The notes beneath the pieces were generated by a model that was not told where the DNA came from, made no database searches, and was given only the letters and a program-made list of their open reading frames with translations. Shown here piece after piece: positions 42,507 to 52,060 of a DNA stretch of 64,000 bases. The position numbers and the translations under genes were made by a program. This DNA comes from Lautropia sp. (GTDB lineage: Bacteria; Pseudomonadota; Gammaproteobacteria; Burkholderiales; Burkholderiaceae_E): assembly GCA_030532895.1 (NCBI GenBank), contig JAUNKF010000012.1, positions 34,974 to 98,973 of the forward strand. Reading direction: 5' to 3'. Numbering within the stretch: position 1 is the first letter of the stretch; every line of letters begins with the position of its first letter.

Positions 42507-45023
42507 TCAGCGGGCGGCACGCAGCGCGTTGAGCACCACCACCAGAGAACTGCCGGCCATGCCCAGACCGGCCAGCCAGGGCGGTACCAGCCCCATCGCG
42601 GCCAGTGGAATGGAGACCACATTGTACAAGCAGGAAAAGATCAGGTTCTGGTGGACGATGCGCATGGCGCGACGTGCGGCATGATGGGCCGTCAGCAGGC
42701 CGTCGAGGCGTTCGGCGAGGAGCAACACGTCGGCGTGATGCTGCGCCAGGGGCGCAGCGCTGGCCAGCGAGACCGAGACGTTGGCCTGGCTCAGCACCGG
42801 GGCATCATTGATGCCATCGCCCACCATCATCACCTGGTGGCCGGCGGCCTGAAGTGCCTGCATGGTCTGGAGCTTGTCTTCGGGACGGGCCTGGGCCTGT
42901 TGTCGACTGGCCGCAAAACCGAGGCTCTGACCGATCTGGGCTACCCGGTGTGCGTGGTCGCCCGAGACGATCCGGCAGTCGATGCCCTCGGCGCGCAAAC
43001 CCGCCAGCACGGCTTCGGCGCCTGCGCGCACTGATTCGCTCAACGCGAAACTGGCGTGCCAGTCGGGCAGGCCGGCTGTGGAGTCCGTGGGGGCGAGCGT
43101 CAACAGGATCTGGGTGTGGCGGGGGCTGATGGTGGCTTGATAGGGGTGACCCTGCCAGGACAGTTGTGCCTGCAGGCCACCGCTGGGCAGGTTGATGACT
43201 TCACGGATGCGGGCAACCGCGCTTTCAAACCTGGGGTTCAGAGGAGGGGCGGGCACATTGTTGTCGGCTTCGTCCACCGTGCCTGCTTCGCCCCAGGTGT
43301 GCCCGCTGAGCGTGTCGGCAGGGCGTGCCCCGGCGGAGGATGGCCGGGCTGTTGCTGGCGTGGTCAGGCGGCCGGGCTGATGGGCTGCATCACCGGGTAG
43401 TGGCCAATCAGGTGTGGGCTGCTCGCTGTCCTGCATCGCAACGGGCTGGACCTTCAATTCGGCGGCTCGGGCGGCAAAGGCGCGGGCCACCGGGTGCAGC
43501 GAGTTGTGTTCGATGCCGGCGGCCAGGGCGAAGGCGTCGGCTTCCGAGAGGCCCGCCGAGGTGTGGGTGAGCCGGATGTCGGGCGTGCTGGTGGTGAGGG
43601 TGCCGGTCTTGTCGAAGAGCACCACATCGGTGCGCGCCAAGGCTTCGAGCGTGTCGCTGCGGTCGATGATGATGCCACGGCGGGCCAGGCCGCCGAGCGT
43701 GGCGAGCAGGGCTGAGGGGGCGGCCAGTGCCAGCGCACAGGGGCAGGTGACGATCAGGATGGCCGCGGCGATCCATGGGGCACGATCCGGGTCGATCGTC
43801 CACCAGACGGCACCGGCCACGGCGGCGATGATCAGCACGGCCACGAGGAAGGGGCCGGCGTAGCGGTCGGCCAGCCGCAGGATGGCTGGGCGGCTCGTGG
43901 AGGCGCGCTCGATCAGCCGGTTCAGTTCGGCCAGCCGCGAGTCGCTGGCACGGTGACTGACCTCGATGACCACGGGGTGCCGCAGGTTGAGGCTGCCCGA
44001 GACGACGCGCATGCCCGCCTGGCGTGGCTGGGGTTCGGCCTCGCCCGTCAGCAGTGACTCGTCCACCTCGGTGCTGCCTTCCAGGATGAGGCCATCGACG
44101 GCAAAGGTGGTGCCGGCGGGCACCGAGATCCGGTCGCCGGGTTGCAGGCGGCGGCGTGAGACGCGCTCGATGCTGCCGTCGGCGCGAAGCCGGTTGGCCG
44201 ATTCGGGCAGCCGGGCCATGCTGTTGCCAAGGCCCGCAGCCGCTTTCTCGCGGGCCAGGGATTCGAGCCAGCGGGCGATCAGCAAGAGGCCGATGATCAT
44301 CGTGACCGAATCGAAATAGACTTCCTTGCCCTGAAAGAAGGCGATGATGCTGGTGATGACGGTGACGGCGATACCGAGTGCCACGGGCGTGTCCATGCCG
44401 ATGCGTCGCTGCTTCAGATCCCGCCAGGCGCCCGAGAAGAAGGGGCCGGCTGCAAAAACCAGGGCCGGGATGGTGAGCATCACCTCGGCCCAGATCATCA
44501 GTGTCTGCAGGTCAGGGGGAATCTCGTCGCCACCCATGTAGCGGGGCACCGAGAACATCATCACCTGCATCATGCAGAGCACGCCCACGAGCATGCGCCA
44601 GAGCGCCCGACGACGTGGGCGTGGATCGGCGCGCTCCACCATGTCGAGGGGCAGGGGGCGTGCCTCGTAGCCGATGTCGGCCATCCTCTGCAGCACCTCG
44701 CTCAGCGGACGCTGGCTGGCGTCCCATTCCAGCCGGGCACGGCGTGAGACGACATTCACCTCGATGCGGGTGTGCTCGTCGTCGATGGCGCTGGCGATGG
44801 TCTGGGTACAGGCGGCGCAGTGCACCGCGTCGACCGCGAGAATGGCTTCGAGGCGGCCGGCATGTCCGGCGACGGGGCGGGCGTGGTCGGCCAGTTCGTC
44901 AGGGTCATCCAGGATTAGGAAGCGTTCGGTGGCGGTCGGCCTGGAAACGGTCATGGGCGTGGCGGAGGTTGGAAGCTTGCGGTGTCGGTGTTGTGGTGCC
45001 AAACGCTGAAAGGCACGCGCCAT
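42507..45023 (-). CDS. ccoI: Copper-transporting P1B ATPase of the cbb3 locus
   Basis: CcoI/FixI exports copper for cbb3 oxidase. The protein has an N-terminal metal-binding domain with HCAAC, the GMDTPVALGI helix motif, TGEAEP, the metal-site CPC in IVTCPCALALAAP, the phosphorylation motif DKTGTLTT, SLHP in the nucleotide domain, and GDGINDAPVL. Roughly 70 low-complexity residues (Pro/Ala/Thr/Ser-rich) interrupt the nucleotide domain between SLHPVARAFA and the later RIREVINLP. Possible starts are GTG 45050, ATG 45023 and ATG 44954; none has a clear ribosome-binding site. It is divergent from pyk. Confidence 0.93.
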   Translation of the reverse strand: MARAFQRLAPQHRHRKLPTSATPMTVSRPTATERFLILDDPDELADHARPVAGHAGRLEAILAVDAVHCAACTQTIASAIDDEHTRIEVNVVSRRARLEWDASQRPLSEVLQRMADIGYEARPLPLDMVERADPRPRRRALWRMLVGVLCMMQVMMFSVPRYMGGDEIPPDLQTLMIWAEVMLTIPALVFAAGPFFSGAWRDLKQRRIGMDTPVALGIAVTVITSIIAFFQGKEVYFDSVTMIIGLLLIARWLESLAREKAAAGLGNSMARLPESANRLRADGSIERVSRRRLQPGDRISVPAGTTFAVDGLILEGSTEVDESLLTGEAEPQPRQAGMRVVSGSLNLRHPVVIEVSHRASDSRLAELNRLIERASTSRPAILRLADRYAGPFLVAVLIIAAVAGAVWWTIDPDRAPWIAAAILIVTCPCALALAAPSALLATLGGLARRGIIIDRSDTLEALARTDVVLFDKTGTLTTSTPDIRLTHTSAGLSEADAFALAAGIEHNSLHPVARAFAARAAELKVQPVAMQDSEQPTPDWPLPGDAAHQPGRLTTPATARPSSAGARPADTLSGHTWGEAGTVDEADNNVPAPPLNPRFESAVARIREVINLPSGGLQAQLSWQGHPYQATISPRHTQILLTLAPTDSTAGLPDWHASFALSESVRAGAEAVLAGLRAEGIDCRIVSGDHAHRVAQIGQSLGFAASRQQAQARPEDKLQTMQALQAAGHQVMMVGDGINDAPVLSQANVSVSLASAAPLAQHHADVLLLAERLDGLLTAHHAARRAMRIVHQNLIFSCLYNVVSIPLAAMGLVPPWLAGLGMAGSSLVVVLNALRAAR

Positions 45024-45125
45024 TGAGGTCAAAGCCTGCAATATCGGCACAAGTGGTTCAGAATGGCGGCTGCGTCACGCAGTTGTCGCGTGAAGCGGTT
45101 GTCATCAGTCAGAGGAAGTTTCAGC

Positions 45126-46571
45126 ATGATCACTATACCCCGTGCCACCAAGATCGTTGCCACGCTCGGGCCATCGTCCAATTCGCCCGAGGTGCTGGCG
45201 AAGCTGATCCGGGCGGGCGTCAACGTCATTCGGGTCAACTTTTCACATGGCACGGCCGAACAACACGTCGAAACGGTTCGGGTGGCCCGTGAAGTGGCTG
45301 CCAGCCTGGGCAAGGATATCGGCGTGCTGGCCGACCTTCAGGGGCCGAAGATCCGCATCGGCACCTTTGCCGAGGGGCAGGTCTTCCTCAACGAAGGAGA
45401 TCGCTTCGCCTTCGACATCACGGTGGAGTCGGGTGACCAGACGGTGGTCGGCCTCGATTATCGTGAGCTGGTCAATGATGTCCATCCCGGCGACACGCTG
45501 TTGCTGAATGACGGCCGCATGACGATGCGGGTCGACAGCGTGACGGACACGCGCATCGATTGTACGGTGCTGGTGGGCGGTGTGCTGTCGAATCGCAAGG
45601 GCATCAACCGTCAGGGCGGCGGTCTGTCGGCGCCGGCACTGACGGCCAAGGACATGGAGGACATCAAGACGGCCGTGGCTTTCCAGGCTGATTTCATGGC
45701 CGTGTCCTTCCCGCGTAATGCCTCCGACATGTATATGGCACGTGAGCTGACCCGTGCGGCGGGTGGCAAGGCGCTGATGATCGCGAAGATCGAGCGCTTC
45801 GAGGCCATCGGTAATCTGGAAGAGATCCTGAAGTCGTCTGACGGCATCATGGTGGCGCGGGGTGATCTGGCCGTGGAAGTGGGGGATGCTGCCGTGCCGG
45901 CGCTGCAGAAGCGGATGATCAGCATGGCCAAGCAGCTGAACAAGGTGGCCATCACCGCCACGCAGATGATGGAGTCGATGATCGAGTCGCCGGTGCCGAC
46001 CCGTGCCGAAGTGTCGGACGTGGCCAACGCCGTGCTGGACGGCACCGATGCCGTGATGCTGTCGGCTGAAACGGCTGCGGGCAAGTACCCGGTGGAGACG
46101 GTCACGTTCATGGCCAACATCTGTGAAGAGGCCGACAGGTCGGAGCGCCTGCTCACGAGCTTCGACAGCGCCTTCCTGAACCGCACCTTCACCCGTATCG
46201 ACCAGTCGATCGCGATGGCGGCGCTGTTCGCTGCGCACCACATGCGTGCGAAGGCCATCGTGTCGCTCACGCAAAGTGGCTCGACTGCCCTGTGGATCAG
46301 CCGGATCAACTCCGGGGTGCCGATCTATGCGATGACGCCTGAGGAGAGCACCCGTCGGCGGATGACGCTGTTCCGCGAATGCCACCCGGTGGATCTCAGC
46401 TACCGCTCGAACGACATTCAGGCCGTGCTGGCCGAGGTCGAGCGCCTGATGCTGGAGAACGGTCTGGTCAAGGAAGGCGATCTGGTGGTCATCACGACCG
46501 GCGAGCCGACGGGCAAATCGGGTGGCACCAATTCGCTGAAGATCATCCGTATCGGTGGCGTCGGCCGCTGA
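45126..46571 (+). CDS. pyk: Pyruvate kinase
   Basis: This enzyme makes pyruvate and ATP from phosphoenolpyruvate. The 481-residue protein opens ATKIVATLGPSSNSPEVLAKL, has VIRVNFSHGTAEQH, DLQGPKIRIGTFAEG, the active-site segment MIAKIERFEAIGNLEEIL, DGIMVARGDLAVEVG, and ATQMMESMIESPVPTRAEVSDVANAV (a longer conserved run, abbreviated here). GAGGAAG precedes the ATG at 45126. Together with the aldolase gene it forms the second half of the split glycolysis block. Confidence 0.97.
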   Translation: MITIPRATKIVATLGPSSNSPEVLAKLIRAGVNVIRVNFSHGTAEQHVETVRVAREVAASLGKDIGVLADLQGPKIRIGTFAEGQVFLNEGDRFAFDITVESGDQTVVGLDYRELVNDVHPGDTLLLNDGRMTMRVDSVTDTRIDCTVLVGGVLSNRKGINRQGGGLSAPALTAKDMEDIKTAVAFQADFMAVSFPRNASDMYMARELTRAAGGKALMIAKIERFEAIGNLEEILKSSDGIMVARGDLAVEVGDAAVPALQKRMISMAKQLNKVAITATQMMESMIESPVPTRAEVSDVANAVLDGTDAVMLSAETAAGKYPVETVTFMANICEEADRSERLLTSFDSAFLNRTFTRIDQSIAMAALFAAHHMRAKAIVSLTQSGSTALWISRINSGVPIYAMTPEESTRRRMTLFRECHPVDLSYRSNDIQAVLAEVERLMLENGLVKEGDLVVITTGEPTGKSGGTNSLKIIRIGGVGR

Positions 46572-46934
46572 GCGGGTTTCAGGGGCGTGCCGGGGGCTTT
46601 CATGCAGCCCTCGTCTTCGGCTCAACCCGGCGCGCGTCTTGCGTCATCGTTGGAGAGCGTGCCGTGCACAGTCACCAACGGTTCTTGCGGGGACGAATCG
46701 GGACATTCACGCGCTGAATGCGTGCTGGATGTGTGAAACGTCCGATAAAACGGCAATGGCTTGCCCCTGGCGCTGGGAGCGCCCCTGTTAAAATGAGCTG
46801 TTTTCTGGCAAGTGGCAACACTTGTACGGCACCACACCTGTCTTGAATGTCGAATGGTGGATGAATAGAGGCAGTACCGTTTGCGCGCTGCCTGTGATTC
46901 CACCGCCCTACAACTGCAAGGAGAGCATCACGCC
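46572..46934. other. Intergenic region before the aldolase gene
   Basis: This 363 bp gap has no supported gene. A diverged reverse copy of the dispersed repeat is at 46686-46715 (TGCGGGGACGAATCGGGACA). TTAAAATG at about 46789 is a plausible -10 box for the aldolase gene, and AAGGAGAGC at about 46918 its ribosome-binding site. Confidence 0.4.
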
Positions 46935-47819
46935 ATGTCCATCACCACCGAACAACGCGACCGCATCGCCAATGGCAAGGGTTTCATCGCAGCGCTCGAT
47001 CAGAGTGGCGGCAGCACGCCGAAGGCGCTGAAGCTCTACGGTGTCGAGGAGTCCGAGTACAACAACGAGACGGAGATGTTCGCGCTGGTGCACAAGATGC
47101 GTGAGCGTATCGTTTCCAGCCCTGCCTTCGACAACCGGATCCTGGGCGCCATCCTGTTCGAGATGACGCTGGACGGCGATTTCAACGGCAAGAATGCCGC
47201 AGCCTATCTGTGGGAAGACAAGAAGGTCGTGCCTTTCCTGAAAATCGACAAGGGGCTGGACGCCGAGGCCAACGGCGTGCAGCTGATGAAGCCGATTCCG
47301 GGTCTGGCCGCGCTGCTGGCCCGCGCCAAGGCCAAGGGCGTGTTCGGCACGAAGGAGCGTTCGGTCATCAAGGCCAACAACGAGAAGGGCATCGCTGATG
47401 TGCTCGATCAGCAGTTCACGATCGCCGAAACGGTGCTGGCCGCCGGTCTGGTGCCGATCATCGAGCCGGAAGTGGACATCCACTCGGCCGACCGTGCCGC
47501 CATCGAGGAAACGCTGAAGAAAGGCATCCTGGCTCGACTGGACACGGTGTCGTCCGAAGTCATCCTGAAGCTGACGATCCCGGCCGTGGATGGTGCTTAT
47601 GACGCACTGGTGGCCCATCCGAAGGTGCTGAAGGTCGTCGCCCTGTCGGGGGGCTTCCCGCGTGACGAGGCCAACGAGCGTCTGGCTCGCAACAAGGGCA
47701 TCATCGCTTCCTTCAGCCGTGCACTGGCCGAAAAGCTCAACGCCAAGCAGTCGGACGACGAGTTCAACAAGGCGCTGGATGAAACCATCGATGGCATCTA
47801 CAAGGCGTCGATCACCTGA
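46935..47819 (+). CDS. fba: Fructose-bisphosphate aldolase, class I
   Basis: This 294-residue protein is of the bacterial class I (Schiff-base) aldolase type that opens GKGFIAALDQSGGSTPKALK and carries ILFEMTLDGDF, VVPFLKIDKGLD, GLVPIIEPEVDIHS and VILKLTIPAVDG, where the Lys should form the Schiff base. It needs no metal. The usual aldolase at this place in Burkholderiales gene order is, as I recall, the class II zinc enzyme, so this may be a replacement. The start at 46935 follows AAGGAGAGC. A terminator follows at 47934. Confidence 0.92.
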   Translation: MSITTEQRDRIANGKGFIAALDQSGGSTPKALKLYGVEESEYNNETEMFALVHKMRERIVSSPAFDNRILGAILFEMTLDGDFNGKNAAAYLWEDKKVVPFLKIDKGLDAEANGVQLMKPIPGLAALLARAKAKGVFGTKERSVIKANNEKGIADVLDQQFTIAETVLAAGLVPIIEPEVDIHSADRAAIEETLKKGILARLDTVSSEVILKLTIPAVDGAYDALVAHPKVLKVVALSGGFPRDEANERLARNKGIIASFSRALAEKLNAKQSDDEFNKALDETIDGIYKASIT

Positions 47820-47933
47820 TCGATGTCTTGCCATGAAGGGCAGGGCAGGCCGCGTTGGCCGGTCGGGTGATCTGGTCTGATCAGACGCTGACCGGAGACG
47901 GATAAGCCTCGGCAAAGCTGCCCTCCATACTTG

Positions 47934-47970
47934 ACAGCCACGCGCGTGCAGGCACGGCGTGGCTGTTTTC
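47934..47970. terminator. Terminator between fba and the helicase gene
   Basis: ACAGCCACGC (47934-47943) pairs with GCGTGGCTGT (47957-47966), followed by TTTC. It lies between convergent genes and closes the pyk-fba unit. Confidence 0.72.
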
Positions 47971-47985
47971 CGTGATGGGGCCGCT

Positions 47986-49614
47986 CTAGCCCGCCAGTTG
48001 CAATGCCAGGCAGCTTTCGGCCTGTTCCGAGAGCACCAGCTCCACGGCCAGACATGAGCGCGTCATGCCGACGAACATCGCGCGGCGCTCGCGTTCGGTG
48101 AGCGACGCGAAGTCCAGCTCGGTCAGCACGACGCCGGCGGCACTGCGGCCCTTGAAACGGTGGATCGTTTCCACGAGCAGATCACCATCCGTCCAGATCG
48201 GGTCGCCGTCCGGGGTGTAATCGCCGGTGAAGCGTCTGGTCTGGAAGCTGCCGATGTGCCGGGCATTCAGCACGGTGGAGGCGAAGCGATCCTGCCCGCT
48301 CAGTACCACGATGTCCGAGAGCGCGATGCCACGTTTCATCAGGCTGCGAACGGCCTCGGCAGTTTCCGAAACCAGCGATTTCTCGTTCTGATACACGCGG
48401 AAGGCCGGCACGTCGCCTGAGTATGGGCTGCGCGGGTTGATGAACTGATCCGAGAGTCGCAGCGCATTGATGACTTCGCAGATCATCCGGGGGCTACGGA
48501 AATTGTCGTTGCAGGTGAGCGTGACGGCATCGGCCAGGTCGAAGCGTGCACGCTCGTAGAGCCGTTGGGCGTCGTCTTCGAGCAGGTAGAGGCGGGCCGA
48601 GGGCTTGAGCTGCGGCAGCAGGCTTTCCACCCAGGCCGGCTGAAAATCCTGTCCCTCGTCGATGATGATCAGATCATAAACGGGTGACAGCTCATCGGCC
48701 GCTTCGCAATAGACGCGGGCCAGCAGGTCGAAGTTGTCGGGGGCCGCAAAATCCGGCTCGCCATAGTGGCGCCGGTAGTAACGCACGCACAGCTCGGAAT
48801 AGCTGGTGACATCGGCGTTGACCGGGGCCAACCGGCCGATGTGGTCGGCCAGCGAACGGTTGAAGCAGACGTAGAGCGCGCGCTTGCCGTCATCGACCGC
48901 ATCGCCCAGCAAGCGCAGCGCGAGCTGTGTCTTGCCCGAGCCGGCCGTGGCCTGGATGCGGATCAGCCCGTTGGGGGCCTGAATGCGCGGCACCCAGGTG
49001 GCGAGCCCTTCGGCCAGGCGCTGGCTTGTGCGTTGTAGTTGTTCATCGAGCGCCCGCAAATCCACCGACACCTGAAACTCGTTGGCCAGAAAGCGGTGCA
49101 GCGATTCCAGATCGCTCTGCGCTTCGCCTGCCCGCATCAGCTCCTGCACGCGGCCGGCCAGAAAGGGGAAATCATCGGCATCGATGATCCGCTCGCGCGA
49201 CAGCGCCACGATGCCGCCTGGCTGCATGCGGTAATCGGGCAGCACGAGGCAGGTGGTGACGGGCGCATGCAGTCCCGCTTCGCGCAACCGGTGCAACAGC
49301 GCGGCGCGCTGCACGTTGAGCTGCCGGGCGATGTCGTGCTCGCGGGTCGTGTAGAGCTTGATCGGCTCGCCATCGCGCAGCTGCACATGGCCGGCCTTGA
49401 TCTCCATCAGCAGCAGGTGCCCGTTGGGGCCCAGGATCACGATGTCGATCTCGCCATGCCGATCCTGGCCGTTGTCGATCGAATGCCAGGCGACGCTATG
49501 AAAGATCTCGTAGCCGTCGGGCAGGGATTCTTCGAGGCGCTCCAGCACATCCAGCTCACGATACAAGCCGGTGTCCTGGCGAATGGCGTTGAGGTTGGGC
49601 GAGAGTCTGGCCAT
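47986..49614 (-). CDS. NERD-domain UvrD-like SF1 helicase
   Basis: The 542-residue protein joins an N-terminal NERD nuclease-related domain (about 15-115, with GEIDIVILGPNGHLLLMEIK holding the E-x-D ... E-x-K set) to a superfamily 1 helicase: Walker A ATAGSGKTQ (222-230), Walker B IIIDEGQDF (Asp319, Glu320), and C-terminal TIHRFKGRSAAGVVL and FVGMTRS. The protein probably acts on DNA in repair or defence; members are found alone in many genomes. It is an isolated leftward gene among rightward housekeeping genes, suggesting insertion into the pyk-fba-purC block. Confidence 0.87.
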   Translation of the reverse strand: MARLSPNLNAIRQDTGLYRELDVLERLEESLPDGYEIFHSVAWHSIDNGQDRHGEIDIVILGPNGHLLLMEIKAGHVQLRDGEPIKLYTTREHDIARQLNVQRAALLHRLREAGLHAPVTTCLVLPDYRMQPGGIVALSRERIIDADDFPFLAGRVQELMRAGEAQSDLESLHRFLANEFQVSVDLRALDEQLQRTSQRLAEGLATWVPRIQAPNGLIRIQATAGSGKTQLALRLLGDAVDDGKRALYVCFNRSLADHIGRLAPVNADVTSYSELCVRYYRRHYGEPDFAAPDNFDLLARVYCEAADELSPVYDLIIIDEGQDFQPAWVESLLPQLKPSARLYLLEDDAQRLYERARFDLADAVTLTCNDNFRSPRMICEVINALRLSDQFINPRSPYSGDVPAFRVYQNEKSLVSETAEAVRSLMKRGIALSDIVVLSGQDRFASTVLNARHIGSFQTRRFTGDYTPDGDPIWTDGDLLVETIHRFKGRSAAGVVLTELDFASLTERERRAMFVGMTRSCLAVELVLSEQAESCLALQLAG

Positions 49615-49670
49615 GCGTGCGGTGGCCCGCAGCGGGCATTCGTGGCGTGGGCACGCCCGTCAGCACCTGT

Positions 49671-49698
49671 TACGGGGGCGAATGAGTTCATCACATCC
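49671..49698 (-). repeat. Diverged dispersed repeat upstream of the helicase gene
   Basis: TACGGGGGCGAATGAGTTCA (49671-49690) and TCACATCC resemble the reverse form of the repeat, CGCGGGGACGAATAAGTGCA..AACAC. The match is partial; its place between two genes and shared core GGGGCGAAT support membership. Confidence 0.35.
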
Positions 49699-49776
49699 CC
49701 CCATTGTCCAGGGCATGAGCGCGCGGCTGTGGCTGAGGCTCGCCAGCGGTCAGGGGGCGCGGCCAGGCGGCGGGTG

Positions 49777-50574
49777 TCAGTCCACGAATTTCAGGCTGAT
49801 GCCGGTGGTGAAACGGCGATCCATCTTGCTCACCTGATTGCCGGGGTCACTGTTGTAACGCAGCTCGGCCGTGGCGGTGAGGGCGAGTCGCTTGGTCATC
49901 GCCACGCTGAGATTGGCCAGAAACTCGGCGCGCAGGTCTCGGGCCTTGTTCATGGCCGGAAAGAGGGCCAGCCGCTGGTGGAAGGTGGTGGTGTCGGTGA
50001 GCTGGTGCGTGGATTCGTTGCCCAGCGTGAGTTCGGTGCGGCCGTAGCGCGTGCGCAGCCGATCGTCGACGATGGTGGGAATGGTGTAGCGATCCTGGGT
50101 GTAACCGAGGCCGGCAAAAACCTCCCAGTCGGTTTGTGGCGTCTTGATCAGCTTGTAGCCGAAGCCGCCCGAGGTGCTCAGCCGGTGGCTGAGCTTGGCG
50201 ATCCGGTCACGGAACCAGGTGCCGTTGGCGTACACATAAAAATCATCGCGCAGGTTGTGCTTGCCCGTGACGCTCAAATCACTGTTGTGAGCGCTGGTTT
50301 CGCCTTCGGCCGTGTTGTAGAGGGCCTTGGCGCGCAGCGAAAAGCTGTTGCGGTCGGTGGCGCGGGCCAGGTCGTAGCCCAGGTTGAAGCTGCGCAGGTC
50401 GCTGTTGCCCGAGGCCAGCGAGGCGCCGGCGCCCAGAATCTGGCGCCATTTGCCATCGGGCAGGGTCTTGATCTGGGCGTGGGAGAGGCTGGGGGCCAGT
50501 GACAGGGCCAGGCCGATGGCCGTCAGCCAAGGGGCGTGCTGTGATGCCGACATGCGGGGGAAGATCGTTTTCAT
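49777..50574 (-). CDS. DUF481 outer-membrane protein
   Basis: This 265-residue exported protein starts MKTIFPRMSASQH at 50574, has a signal peptide (about 14-33, ending SLSHA) and a series of amphipathic beta strands (SFNLGYDLARAT, FSLRAKALYN, DFYVYANGTWFRD, GFGYKLIKTP, WEVFAGLGYT), ending ISLKFVD with a final aromatic near the terminus. This is the form of DUF481 (YdiY-like) barrel proteins, often induced by acid or salt stress; the precise function is unknown. Confidence 0.85.
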   Translation of the reverse strand: MKTIFPRMSASQHAPWLTAIGLALSLAPSLSHAQIKTLPDGKWRQILGAGASLASGNSDLRSFNLGYDLARATDRNSFSLRAKALYNTAEGETSAHNSDLSVTGKHNLRDDFYVYANGTWFRDRIAKLSHRLSTSGGFGYKLIKTPQTDWEVFAGLGYTQDRYTIPTIVDDRLRTRYGRTELTLGNESTHQLTDTTTFHQRLALFPAMNKARDLRAEFLANLSVAMTKRLALTATAELRYNSDPGNQVSKMDRRFTTGISLKFVD

Positions 50575-50663
50575 GCGAGTAGAGTAAACCATCAGTGCCT
50601 GATATGCTTTCGGGTTGTTGTGTTCTCCCACCTCCTCATTTCTTCGTGCGAAGGAGTGCCTCG

Positions 50664-51554
50664 ATGAGCTTTGCCCCCTCTGACCGCCTGCATTCCCTGC
50701 CTTTGCTGGGCAGTGGCAAGGTGCGCGACAACTACGCGGTTGGTGACGACCGGCTTCTGATGGTGACATCGGATCGCCTTTCGGCCTTCGATGTGATCAT
50801 GGCCGAACCGATTCCCGACAAGGGGCGGGTGTTGAACAACCTGGCGCTCTTCTGGTTCGAGCGCCTGAAGGATGTGGTGCCCAACCACCTCACGGGCGAG
50901 ACGCCCGAATCGGTCGTGCAGCCGGATGAGATTCCGCTCGTGGCCGGGCGCTCGATGGTGGTCAAGCGGCTCAAACCCATTCTGGTCGAGGCCGTGGTGC
51001 GGGGCTATCTGGTTGGCTCCGGCTATCAGGAATATCTGGCCAAGGGCAGTGTGTCCGGTATCGTGCTGCCGGCCGGCATCCAGCAGGCGGAACAGCTGGA
51101 TGCGCCGATCTTCACCCCGGCCGCCAAGGCCGAGCTGGGTCAGCATGACGAGAACATCACCTTCGACGAGATGGTGTCGCGCGTGGGGGCCGACCTGGCC
51201 GAGCAGATCCGGGCGGTGAGCCTGACGCTTTATCAGAAAGCGCGTGAATATGCCGCTACCCGCGGCATCATCATTGCTGATACCAAATTCGAGTTCGGGC
51301 TGGATGAGAACGACCAGCTCGTGCTGATGGATGAAATCCTCACGCCCGACTCTTCGCGCTTCTGGCCCGAAGACCATTACCGTCCTGGCATCTCGCCACC
51401 GAGCTTCGACAAGCAGTTCGTGCGTGACTACCTTGATACGGTCAAGACCTGGAACCGGCAGGCGCCGCCGCCGCCGTTGCCACTGGCGGTGATCGAGGCC
51501 ACCAGCAATCGCTATCGCGAAGCGTATGAACGACTGACAGGACAGACACTGTGA
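50664..51554 (+). CDS. purC: Phosphoribosylaminoimidazole-succinocarboxamide synthase
   Basis: This purine-pathway ATP-dependent ligase joins CAIR and aspartate. The 296-residue protein has [55 protein letters not shown], the ATP/substrate region [16 protein letters not shown], and [19 protein letters not shown]. The ATG at 50664 is chosen from family alignment; the ribosome-binding site GAAGGAG is good. It overlaps purE and heads a purC-purE-purK run. Confidence 0.97.
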   Translation: MSFAPSDRLHSLPLLGSGKVRDNYAVGDDRLLMVTSDRLSAFDVIMAEPIPDKGRVLNNLALFWFERLKDVVPNHLTGETPESVVQPDEIPLVAGRSMVVKRLKPILVEAVVRGYLVGSGYQEYLAKGSVSGIVLPAGIQQAEQLDAPIFTPAAKAELGQHDENITFDEMVSRVGADLAEQIRAVSLTLYQKAREYAATRGIIIADTKFEFGLDENDQLVLMDEILTPDSSRFWPEDHYRPGISPPSFDKQFVRDYLDTVKTWNRQAPPPPLPLAVIEATSNRYREAYERLTGQTL

Positions 51555-52060
51555 TGATGCAATCCGCCGACGTTGAGTCGCCCGTGGTGGGCGTGGTGAT
51601 GGGCAGCAACAGCGACTGGGAGGTGATGCAGCATGCCGTCCAGTTGCTGAAGCAGTTTGGCGTGCCGCACGAGGCGCGGGTGGTGTCGGCCCATCGGATG
51701 CCGGATGACATGTTCGAGTATGCCGAGCAGGCTGCCGCGCGTGGGTTGAGAGCGATCATTGCCGGTGCGGGCGGGGCCGCGCACCTGCCAGGCATGCTGG
51801 CCGCCAAGACCACGGTGCCGGTGCTGGGGGTGCCGGTGCCGAGCCGTCATTTGCAGGGGCAGGATTCGCTGCTGTCCATCGTGCAGATGCCCAAAGGTAT
51901 CCCGGTGGCCACTTTTGCCATCGGGCAGGCGGGGGCTGCCAATGCGGCATTGTTCGCCGTGGCGCAGTTGGCACTCGACAACCCTGATCTGGCCACGGCG
52001 CTGGAAGCCTTCCGCCTGAGTCAGACGAAGGCGGCCCGGCAGATGGAGCTGCCCGCATGA
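51551..52060 (+). CDS. purE: N5-carboxyaminoimidazole ribonucleotide mutase
   Basis: PurE converts N5-CAIR to CAIR. The 169-residue protein has [18 protein letters not shown], the active-site [32 protein letters not shown] and [14 protein letters not shown], all conserved. It may start at GTG 51551, ATG 51554 or ATG 51557; it overlaps the purC stop either way or abuts it. Its stop overlaps the purK start (ATGA). Confidence 0.97.
   Translation: MMMQSADVESPVVGVVMGSNSDWEVMQHAVQLLKQFGVPHEARVVSAHRMPDDMFEYAEQAAARGLRAIIAGAGGAAHLPGMLAAKTTVPVLGVPVPSRHLQGQDSLLSIVQMPKGIPVATFAIGQAGAANAALFAVAQLALDNPDLATALEAFRLSQTKAARQMELPA

Noticed and set aside
45243..46625. Minus-strand open frame of 460 codons opposite pyruvate kinase
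   Set aside because: Antisense of a fully conserved gene; composition is that of reverse-strand codons, not of a protein family.
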